From CAZPNX01 sp964588285 (GTDB taxonomy: Bacteria > Edwardsbacteria > AC1 > EtOH8): a stretch of 64,000 bases of DNA. Each line of letters begins with the position of its first letter. The first letter of the stretch is position 1. Location: NCBI GenBank assembly GCA_964588285.1, contig CAZPNX010000011.1:1-64000 (forward strand). Direction: 5' to 3'. The notes below the pieces were generated by a model. That model had not been told where the DNA came from. It was given only the letters and a program-made list of their open reading frames with translations, and ran no database searches. This document shows positions 26,509-33,457 of the stretch, in pieces. The translations under genes were made by a program, and so were the position numbers.

Positions 26509-27935
26509 GCGCGGATTCCAAGCCCATCAAGCTGGTGTTGGTCGAACCCACCGGCTCTTACGCCAACGTCTTTGCCCGGTATATGACCATCCCCATGCTG
26601 GGGCCGGTCTATTTGGGCACCATCGCCAAAAAGGCCGGTTACGACGTCTTGGTGCTCAACGAGAACATCCTCGGCCGCAAAGTGAGATCCGAGGAGCTGG
26701 CCGACGCCGATGTGCTGGGCCTAAGCTGCCTGACGGCCACGGTGGACCGGGGCCGGGAGATCGCCCGGCAGTACAAGGCTCTGCGGGCCGCGGCCGGCAA
26801 GCCCTCGCGGACCATCATCGGCGGCATCCACGCCAGCATGATGCCGGACGACGTGGCCGGAGATTTCGACCAGGTGTTCGTGGGCGAGGCCGAGACCAAA
26901 TTCCTGGATCTGCTCTCAGGCTCCATCCCCGATAAAATAATTTTCGGCCGGAGGCTGGAGAACATGGACAGCCTGCCGGTGCCGGATTTCACCCTGCTCA
27001 AGGGCTGGCAGAAGATTAGGGTGTGGCCGGTGATGACCTCGAGGGGCTGCCCCTATGCCTGCAACTTCTGCTCGGTGACCCAGATGTTCGGCCGCGGCTA
27101 CCGCACCCGTTCGGTCGAAAAAGTAATGGAGGATGTGGCCGCCTGCCCTCAGGGCTGGGCCTTCTTCGTGGACGACCATTTTGTGGTCGACAAAAAGCGG
27201 ACAGCAGAGATGGTGCAAAGGATCAAAACCGCCAAACCAGGGCTCAAATGGTCCTGCCAGCTGAGGGCCGAGGTCAGCCGGGACCGGGAGCTGGTGCGGG
27301 CCATGTCCGACTCCGGCTGCAAAATGGTATACATCGGCTTCGAGTCTATAAACCCGGAGAGCCTGCGGGAGATGGCCAAGGGCCAGACGGTGGAGGACAT
27401 CCGGACTTCGATCGCCGCCTTCCGCCGGGAGCGCATCGGAGTCCACGGCATGTTCATGTTCGGGTCGGATTCGGACCGCAAGGGCATCTTCGAATCGACC
27501 TCGAAATTCTGTCTGCAGAGCCGGCTGGCCAGCGTCCAGTACCTGGTGCTGACGCCTCTGCCGGGCACCGAGTATTACCGCAAGATAGAGTCCGAGGGCC
27601 GGCTGCTGCACCGGGACTGGCGGTTCTACGACGCCATGCATGTGGTCTTTAAGCCAAAGAATTTCACTCCGGCCGAGCTGCAGCAGGGGGTGATCGACAG
27701 CTTTTCCGACTTCTACAACTACGGGCGGGCGTTCAACGACGCCCTGGCCATATTTTTCGAGACCGGAGACGCCCTGCTGCAGAGCCTGTCCCGCCGGGTA
27801 AAATTCCCCACCCTGACTCCGGCTCTGGTCAAAGCATTCGGCCGCAAGATTGTCAGCGACTGGGTGAGGTTCAACCGCTCCTATCTGGGCTACTTGGATA
27901 TAGTATCGGCACAACATAAGACGAGGCAAGAGTAG
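26505..27935 (+). CDS. B12-binding-domain radical SAM protein
   Basis: The 476-residue protein has an N-terminal Rossmann-like cobalamin-binding domain (about 1-150; L-G-P-V-Y-L-G-T-I-A-K-K-A-G-Y-D-V and I-G-G-I-H-A-S-M-M-P). A radical SAM core follows with the 4Fe-4S motif C182-P-Y-A-C186-N-F-C189, then F-V-D-D-H-F near 225 and Y-I-G-F-E-S near 280. This class uses methylcobalamin or SAM radicals for methyl transfer or ring rearrangement, often on lipids, tetrapyrroles or natural products. The B12 domain lacks the classic D-x-H-x-x-G, as in many members that bind the cofactor base-off. The substrate is unknown. Confidence 0.88.
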   Translation: MSADSKPIKLVLVEPTGSYANVFARYMTIPMLGPVYLGTIAKKAGYDVLVLNENILGRKVRSEELADADVLGLSCLTATVDRGREIARQYKALRAAAGKPSRTIIGGIHASMMPDDVAGDFDQVFVGEAETKFLDLLSGSIPDKIIFGRRLENMDSLPVPDFTLLKGWQKIRVWPVMTSRGCPYACNFCSVTQMFGRGYRTRSVEKVMEDVAACPQGWAFFVDDHFVVDKKRTAEMVQRIKTAKPGLKWSCQLRAEVSRDRELVRAMSDSGCKMVYIGFESINPESLREMAKGQTVEDIRTSIAAFRRERIGVHGMFMFGSDSDRKGIFESTSKFCLQSRLASVQYLVLTPLPGTEYYRKIESEGRLLHRDWRFYDAMHVVFKPKNFTPAELQQGVIDSFSDFYNYGRAFNDALAIFFETGDALLQSLSRRVKFPTLTPALVKAFGRKIVSDWVRFNRSYLGYLDIVSAQHKTRQE

Positions 27936-27960
27936 CATGAAATTATCAGGGAGATAGAGC

Positions 27961-29520
27961 ATGTCTGCAAACCGCGAACAATGGGGCTCCAAGCTGGGGG
28001 TTATACTGGCGGTAGCCGGCAGCGCGGTGGGCTTGGGAAATTTCCTGCGCTTCCCGGCCAAGGCGGTCTTGAACGGCGGCGGGGCCTTCATGATCCCCTA
28101 CTTCGCGGCCTTTCTTTTACTGGGCGTCCCTCTGATGTGGGTGGAGTGGACCCTGGGGAGGATGGGCGGCGCTCTGGGACACGGCACGGCGCCGGGAATG
28201 TTCGACAAGCTGGACGGCACCGGCCGCTGGGCCAAGTATCTGGGGACCATCGGTGTGCTGGGGCCGTTCGTCATACTCATCTACTATATGTACATCGAGT
28301 CCTGGACCCTGGCCTACGCCTTTTACTCCTTCACCGGGCATCTGCCGTTCTCCGGCGGCCAGGAGTCCATGAAGGCCTTCTTGTCGGGGTATCAGGGCCT
28401 GGCCCGGAACCAATATTTCTCCTCGCTGTTGCCGGCCCTGCTGTTCTTCGTCCTCACCTTTCTGATGAACTTCATTTTCATCTACCGCGGGGTGCAGGGC
28501 GGCATCGAGAAGCTGTCGCGCTACGGCATGCCGGTGCTGCTGGGTCTCGGACTGCTTCTGATGGTCCGGGTGCTGAGCTTGGGAACGCCGGACCCGTGCC
28601 TGCCGGAGCTTTCCATCAAGAACGCCCTGGGATTTATCTGGAACCCGAACTTCTCCGAGCTAAAAAACGCCAAGGTGTGGATCGAAGCCGCCGGCCAGAT
28701 CTTCTTTACCCTGTCGGTGGGCATCGGGGTCATTTTGACCTACGCCAGCTATCTCAGAAAACGCGATGACGTGACCCTGTCCGGGCTGTCGGCCTCGGCC
28801 ACCAACGAGTTCTGTGAGGTAATCCTTGGCGGCTCCATCGTCATTCCGGCGGCCTTCGTCTTTTTGGGCGGGGCCTCGGGAACCCTGGCCGCGGCCCAGA
28901 GCGGGACTTTTAACCTGGGATTCGTCACCATGCCCTTGATATTCGGCCAGATCCCGGCCGGCCAGCTTTTCTCCGGCCTGTGGTTCGCCCTGCTGTTCAT
29001 CGCCGGCATCACCTCTTCGGTGTCGCTCATTCAGCCGGCCGTCTCCTTCCTGGAGGACGAGCTGGGCTGGGGGCGGAGGAAATCGGTTTTGGCGCTGGCG
29101 GCGGTGTCTTTGGCCGCCTGCCTGCCGGCCATCTTTTTTCTGGGGCACGGTTTTGTGGACGAGCTGGACTTCTGGGGCGGCACCTTTTTTCTGGTGGTTT
29201 TCGCCACCATCGAAGTCATCCTGTTCGCCTGGGTCTACGGCATCGACCGGGGCTGGCAGGAAATGCACCAGGGGGCCAGGATCCGAATCCCCATATTCTA
29301 CAAGTACGTTATCAAATACGTCACCCCGCTCTTCCTTTTGGGCCTGTTGGGCGTCTGGTCCTACCAACAATTCTGGCCATTCATAATAATGCGGGGGGTG
29401 AGCCCGGCGGATCGGCCTTACCAATGGGCCGCCAGGATCATGATCCTGCTGATGTGGCTGGCCATCGCCGCCGCGGTGGCCTGGGTGTGGAGAAGAAAAC
29501 ATATAAATGCGAAGTCATAA
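27961..29520 (+). CDS. Sodium-dependent amino-acid transporter (NSS/LeuT family)
   Basis: The 519-residue protein has about twelve membrane helices. Its start matches the NSS signature: R-E-Q-W-G-S-K-L-G-V-I-L-A-V-A, then G-S-A-V-G-L-G-N-F-L-R-F-P, the unwound helix 1 that binds sodium and substrate. G-G-G-A-F-M-I-P-Y and S-V-G-I-G-V-I-L-T-Y in helix 6 are also conserved. It should import an amino acid with sodium. NSS transporters of the MetP type need a tiny membrane subunit; a 38-residue candidate is encoded 1.1 kb downstream. The start follows GGGAGA in the spacer after the radical SAM gene. Confidence 0.93.
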   Translation: MSANREQWGSKLGVILAVAGSAVGLGNFLRFPAKAVLNGGGAFMIPYFAAFLLLGVPLMWVEWTLGRMGGALGHGTAPGMFDKLDGTGRWAKYLGTIGVLGPFVILIYYMYIESWTLAYAFYSFTGHLPFSGGQESMKAFLSGYQGLARNQYFSSLLPALLFFVLTFLMNFIFIYRGVQGGIEKLSRYGMPVLLGLGLLLMVRVLSLGTPDPCLPELSIKNALGFIWNPNFSELKNAKVWIEAAGQIFFTLSVGIGVILTYASYLRKRDDVTLSGLSASATNEFCEVILGGSIVIPAAFVFLGGASGTLAAAQSGTFNLGFVTMPLIFGQIPAGQLFSGLWFALLFIAGITSSVSLIQPAVSFLEDELGWGRRKSVLALAAVSLAACLPAIFFLGHGFVDELDFWGGTFFLVVFATIEVILFAWVYGIDRGWQEMHQGARIRIPIFYKYVIKYVTPLFLLGLLGVWSYQQFWPFIIMRGVSPADRPYQWAARIMILLMWLAIAAAVAWVWRRKHINAKS

Positions 29521-29652
29521 ACCAACAAATTTTAAATATGAAACAATGAACAAGCACTAAATCTCAAATTCCGAACGCGGGATTTTCCTCTTGGCAGGAG
29601 ACATAAATCAGGTCAATAAATTGAGAAACACAAAAATAAGGAAACGTCTCAA

Positions 29653-30576
29653 ATGGAAGCAAACAGAAATACGAATCTGACCAAAAGCATCGTGATAGTC
29701 GGAGTGTTCCTGGCCATCATGGCCAAGCCCTGCCTGGCCGACGGCGGGGACGAGCGGCCGGACGACAAGACCACCAGGAGCTCCCTGATCTATCCCAACA
29801 GCCAGGCGGCGCCGGACAAGCCCATGGACCGGGTGACCAACGATGGTTTGGACAAGATCAAGGCTTTCTACCAGAAAACTTTGGGTGCCTATGACCTGAT
29901 AAGGGACATCGAACAGAGCAATGAGTTCCGCAGGGGTTTCGAGGTCGTCTATAGGGCCAGGTTTACAGGCCAGTCCGGCGGCGAGCCGTCCGAATTCGCC
30001 ACCCTGACGGTGACCATGCCCGACTCCAACGGGTTCAAGAAGAAGCTGTTGGGCTCGGAATACATCGTGCCCGAGCCGTTCACCGCCCTGCAGAGGCTGA
30101 TAGGCAAGTACGGCCACACCCAGGCGGATTACGATAAAATCTTCAACCAGTACCAGTGGCTGAGATACGTCCAGTACTGGGATCCGGGCTCGGACGGGCC
30201 GATGATCCCGAACAAGTATCACGAGAAGGTGTTCGGGGCCGCCCCCAAGACTGCCCCCAAGGAGAAAAAAGGAGACCAGGCCACCAAGGCCGACCTCAAG
30301 AAAAAGCAGAAGGAGATGCAGGCCCTCAAGGAATCGGGCGACATTGCGGCCATGATGGCCCTGGCCCAGCAGATGCAGGAGCAGGCGGCCTCCACCGGGG
30401 CCGGCGAGGCGGCCAATGAAATCATGGGCAAGCAGCTGGAGGGCATGCAGAAGGACAGCTGGAACGAGTGGGTGGCCTGTCTCAAAGAGATGGCGACGGC
30501 CGCCCGCTGGGTGAGGCTGGAGTACAACGCCAGCGGAAGCTGGTGGTTGGGCGGTGATTTCTGGAAGCAGCCTTAG
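29653..30576 (+). CDS. Secreted protein of unknown function
   Basis: I do not recognise a family for this 307-residue protein. Residues 1-32 form a signal peptide: positive start, I-V-I-V-G-V-F-L-A-I-M, and a likely cut after C-L-A. The mature N-terminal ~170 residues look globular, and several tryptophan- and tyrosine-rich stretches (Q-W-L-R-Y-V-Q-Y-W-D-P-G) hint at a compact alpha/beta domain. Residues ~195-275 are lysine- and glutamate-rich helices with a methionine-rich patch (M-M-A-L-A-Q-Q-M-Q-E-Q). AAGGAAA precedes the ATG. It sits between the NSS transporter and the livK operon. Confidence 0.7.
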   Translation: MEANRNTNLTKSIVIVGVFLAIMAKPCLADGGDERPDDKTTRSSLIYPNSQAAPDKPMDRVTNDGLDKIKAFYQKTLGAYDLIRDIEQSNEFRRGFEVVYRARFTGQSGGEPSEFATLTVTMPDSNGFKKKLLGSEYIVPEPFTALQRLIGKYGHTQADYDKIFNQYQWLRYVQYWDPGSDGPMIPNKYHEKVFGAAPKTAPKEKKGDQATKADLKKKQKEMQALKESGDIAAMMALAQQMQEQAASTGAGEAANEIMGKQLEGMQKDSWNEWVACLKEMATAARWVRLEYNASGSWWLGGDFWKQP

Positions 30577-30626
30577 GGCCGTTGAAAGGGGAATGTTAGA
30601 TCAAAACGGAATCTGGAGGAGCAGAA

Positions 30627-30743
30627 ATGAATACCTGGGGCATCTTGTTCCTGGCTCTGTCGTGGGGTCTGATAATAACCTTGGTCGTCTTTTCGTTCGT
30701 CAAGGTGCTGGGGAAAGATGTTGATAAAAGCAACAACAAATAG
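30627..30743 (+). CDS. 38-residue single-pass membrane protein, MetS-like candidate
   Basis: A short frame with a strong GGAGGA 6 bp before its ATG encodes one hydrophobic helix (W-G-I-L-F-L-A-L-S-W-G-L-I-I-T-L-V-V-F) and a charged tail (V-L-G-K-D-V-D-K-S). Size and layout resemble the small subunits of NSS transporters such as MetS, and other tiny accessory proteins of sodium symporters. The NSS gene lies 1.1 kb upstream and livK starts 16 bp downstream, so the partner could be either. The good ribosome binding site and tight spacing argue that it is a real gene; the family assignment is inference. Confidence 0.65.
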   Translation: MNTWGILFLALSWGLIITLVVFSFVKVLGKDVDKSNNK

Positions 30744-30759
30744 AAAAAGGAGGAGGTAA

Positions 30760-31857
30760 ATGAAAAGATTTATAGCGGCGGCTGCCTTAGCGGCTCTGGG
30801 CCTGTTGGCCTCCTGCAACCTGGGGCCGCGCACCGTCAAGATCGGCGTGGCCGGGCCGATGACCGGGTCAGACGCCAAACAAGGGCAGGACATCCTTAAC
30901 GGGGTCAAACTGGCAGTGGAAGAATGGAATGGTCGAGGGGGGCTGTTGGGTAAGAAGATCGAAGTGCTGTGGGAGGACGACCGCTCCGACCCCAAGGAGG
31001 CGGTGGCCGTGGCCAATAAGCTGGTCAACCTGGGGGTGGTGGCTGTCATCGGCCACTATGGATCCTCGTGCTCCATTCCGGCCTCGGCCGTCTACTATGA
31101 GGCAGGGGTGGTCCAGATTACCCCGTCTTCCACCAACCCGGACCTGACCCTGAGGGAGAAGCGTTCCACCATCTTTCGGGCCTGCGGCCGGGACGACCAG
31201 CAGGGTGCCATGGCCGCCCAGTTTGTCCGGGAGGTGCTTAAGAGCAAGCGGGTGGCGATCATAGACGACAAGACCACCTATGGCCAGGGTCTGGCCCGGG
31301 AGTTCGAGAAGAACCTGGGCTTGCCCCCGGTGGCATACGAGCACATCCAGAGAGGCGACAAGGAGTTTTCGGCGGTGTTGACCAAGATCAAGCCGCAGAA
31401 TCCCGAGGTGCTCTACTTCGGTGGCTATTACTCCGAGGCCGGCCTGCTGGTGACCCAGATGAGGCGGCTGGGAATGAAAGCCGTCTTTATCTCGGGAGAC
31501 GCCACCATCGAGCAGGAGTTTCTCAAGATAGCCGGCCGGGACGCCGAGGGCTCCTACCTCTCCTATGGTCCGGACTTCGACCAGCTGGAAAGCGCCAAAA
31601 AATTTATGGCCGACTATCGGGCGGCCTATGGCGAGGTCGGCCCTTATTCGCTCTACGCCTACGATGCGGCCAACGTCATCCTCAAGTCCATCGAGATCGC
31701 CGGGGCGGCCGAGGGGCGGAAGATGGCCGAGGCCATCCACACCAATGTCTTCAACGGGGCCCGGGGCTCGCTGGAGTTCGACGAGAACGGCGACCTCAAG
31801 AACAGCCCCTATGTCATGTGGCTGGTGAAGAACGGCAAGTTCGAGGTGGTCAAGTAG
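30760..31857 (+). CDS. livK: Branched-chain amino-acid ABC transporter binding lipoprotein
   Basis: The 365-residue protein starts with a lipoprotein signal ending in L-L-A-S-C, so C19 is the lipidated residue. The mature part is a type I periplasmic binding protein: K-I-G-V-A-G-P-M-T-G-S-D-A near 28, V-A-V-I-G-H-Y-G-S-S-C-S near 95 and Q-I-T-P-S-S-T-N-P near 120, the classic ligand-binding loops of LivK/LivJ. It should capture leucine, isoleucine, valine or related compounds. The matching permeases and ATPases lie about 13 kb away at 44.6-49.0 kb. GGAGG precedes the ATG and a strong terminator follows. Confidence 0.92.
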   Translation: MKRFIAAAALAALGLLASCNLGPRTVKIGVAGPMTGSDAKQGQDILNGVKLAVEEWNGRGGLLGKKIEVLWEDDRSDPKEAVAVANKLVNLGVVAVIGHYGSSCSIPASAVYYEAGVVQITPSSTNPDLTLREKRSTIFRACGRDDQQGAMAAQFVREVLKSKRVAIIDDKTTYGQGLAREFEKNLGLPPVAYEHIQRGDKEFSAVLTKIKPQNPEVLYFGGYYSEAGLLVTQMRRLGMKAVFISGDATIEQEFLKIAGRDAEGSYLSYGPDFDQLESAKKFMADYRAAYGEVGPYSLYAYDAANVILKSIEIAGAAEGRKMAEAIHTNVFNGARGSLEFDENGDLKNSPYVMWLVKNGKFEVVK

Positions 31858-31869
31858 AATGAAAAAGAG

Positions 31870-31895
31870 GGCCGGGCGCCAAGCCCGGCCTTTTT
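31870..31895 (+). terminator. Intrinsic terminator after livK
   Basis: GGCCGGGC (31870-31877) pairs with GCCCGGCC (31883-31890) around a 5-nt loop and is followed by TTTTT (31891-31895). Confidence 0.9.
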
Positions 31896-31923
31896 CAGGC
31901 TAAAAGGCTTCGGCCACGATATA

Positions 31924-32937
31924 ATGACCTTCCTGCTGCTGATCCTGCTGGCCCTGGTGCCCGCGACCCTGCTGATGTATCTTGTCCTATATATGGATAG
32001 GAACGAGCGGGAGCCGCTGGGGCTGGTGCTCAAGACCATGATGCTGGGGGGCCTGGGATTCATCCCGGCGGTGTTGGTGGAGCTGGCCCTGGGATGGGTT
32101 CCCTGGCCGCAGGGGGGTGACATCCCGGCGGCATTGTGGGACTCCTTCATCAAGATCGCGCCCATCGAGGAGCTGGCCAAGATGGCCCCGGTCTTCCTGC
32201 TGGCCTGGGGACATCCCCAGTTCAACGAGGAGAACGACGGCATCGTCTATGCCGGGGCCAGCGCCCTGGGCTTCGCCGCGGTGGAGAATTTGTTTTACGT
32301 GCTGTCACGGGGGTTCGCGGTGGGCGCGGCCCGGGCGGTGACCTCGCTGCCGCTGCACTGCTTCGCCGGGGTGGTCATGGGCTACTACATCGGGCGGGCC
32401 AAGTTCGCTCCGTCCGGCCGCAATAAGCTTGTTTTTCTGGGCTTCCTCTTGGCCTACCTGGCCCACGCGGTCTACGATTTCCTGGTGCTCTCCAAGTCTC
32501 TATTGGCATTGATCCTGCTGCCGATGGTGGCGGTGCTGGTTATCATCGGCCTGAAGGTGCTTCGCAAAGGGCGGGCCATGTCCCTGGCCAGGGGAAGGCC
32601 CAAAGCTCCGGGAGCGGAGGAAGCCAGCATCACAGAAGAAACCTCGCCGACCGCCGCGACTGGAGCGCAGGAAAAACCGTTGTCCGTTCCGCCCGTTCCC
32701 AAACCAGCCAGCCATGTTTGGAAAGCGGCTTTAGGCAGGACATTGCTGGGCCTGAGCCTGCTTTTCTGGGTGCTGCTGACGATTGGTATGGTCCAGCAGA
32801 AGGACCCGATGTCTATTTGGAAAGCATTGGCCGGCGGGGCGATCATCACCTTCGTGCCGGTGTTGGCCGGCATCCTGCTGGAGATCTCCTACCAGAATGG
32901 CCGACGCACGGCCGGAAGAGGGGCAGCCATTGCCTAG
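31924..32937 (+). CDS. PrsW-type intramembrane metalloprotease
   Basis: The 337-residue protein has about eight membrane helices. It carries the PrsW landmarks: Y-M-D-R-N-E-R-E-P in the first loop, P-I-E-E-L-A-K near 83 (the E-E-x-x-K zinc-site motif), G-F-A-A-V-E-N-L-F-Y near 118, H-C-F-A-G near 144 and H-A-V-Y-D near 181. PrsW-like proteases cleave membrane proteins within the bilayer, for example anti-sigma factors. A proline- and threonine-rich cytoplasmic linker (about 220-260) and a final hydrophobic pair are extras of this protein. The arfB gene begins inside its last codons. Confidence 0.88.
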   Translation: MTFLLLILLALVPATLLMYLVLYMDRNEREPLGLVLKTMMLGGLGFIPAVLVELALGWVPWPQGGDIPAALWDSFIKIAPIEELAKMAPVFLLAWGHPQFNEENDGIVYAGASALGFAAVENLFYVLSRGFAVGAARAVTSLPLHCFAGVVMGYYIGRAKFAPSGRNKLVFLGFLLAYLAHAVYDFLVLSKSLLALILLPMVAVLVIIGLKVLRKGRAMSLARGRPKAPGAEEASITEETSPTAATGAQEKPLSVPPVPKPASHVWKAALGRTLLGLSLLFWVLLTIGMVQQKDPMSIWKALAGGAIITFVPVLAGILLEISYQNGRRTAGRGAAIA

Positions 32938-33346
32938 GGGGTTTGAGATAGATCCGCGGGACATCTCCGAACGTTTCGTCCGGGCCTCGGGGCCGGGCGG
33001 CCAGAACGTCAACAAGGTGGCCACGGCGGTGGAACTGCGCTTCGACCTGGCCGGGACCAGGTCGCTTACTGACGAAACAAAGCAGCGGCTGCGGGCACTG
33101 GCCGGGGAACGGCTGCGCCGGGACGGCTTTTTGGTCATCGAGGCCCGCCGCTTCCGCACCCAGGAGGCTAATCGCATAGATGCCAGACAGAGGCTGATCG
33201 ATCTCATCGAGAGGGCCCGGCAGCGACCCAAGCCGCGCCGGCCCACCCGTCCCACCCGGGCCTCGGTGGAAAGGAGGCTGGAGGAGAAGAAGAGTCGAAG
33301 CCTGATAAAGTCGTCACGGGCCGAGCGGCGGACGAATTATGAATAG
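32930..33346 (+). CDS. arfB: ArfB-type peptidyl-tRNA hydrolase (ribosome rescue)
   Basis: ArfB releases stalled nascent chains from ribosomes that lack a stop codon in the A site. The domain has the G-G-Q motif at 23-25 (A-S-G-P-G-G-Q-N-V-N-K), followed by V-E-L-R-F-D-L and a long basic C-terminal tail rich in R, K and P, which inserts into the mRNA channel in known ArfB. I place the start at TTG 32930 because GGAAGAGGGG ends 6 bp before it and it gives a normal N terminus; an ATG at 32897 is possible but lacks a ribosome binding site. It overlaps the PrsW gene by 8 bp. Confidence 0.88.
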   Translation: MPRGFEIDPRDISERFVRASGPGGQNVNKVATAVELRFDLAGTRSLTDETKQRLRALAGERLRRDGFLVIEARRFRTQEANRIDARQRLIDLIERARQRPKPRRPTRPTRASVERRLEEKKSRSLIKSSRAERRTNYE

Positions 33347-33375
33347 TATTTTATTTAATAAATACCATATGTAGC

Positions 33376-33404
33376 TTGACAAAAAGACCAAAAAATGTCA
33401 TAAT
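33376..33404 (+). promoter_or_regulatory. Sigma70-type promoter for the kelch protein
   Basis: TTGACA (33376-33381), a 17-bp spacer, then CATAAT (33399-33404), 5 of 6 to consensus. The message would carry a leader of about 45 nt ending in AAAGGAGA before the ATG at 33458. Confidence 0.75.
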
Positions 33405-33457
33405 AAATAAAGCACGAAAGAGCAAGGACGCCCGACAACAAAGACAAAGGAGAATCA

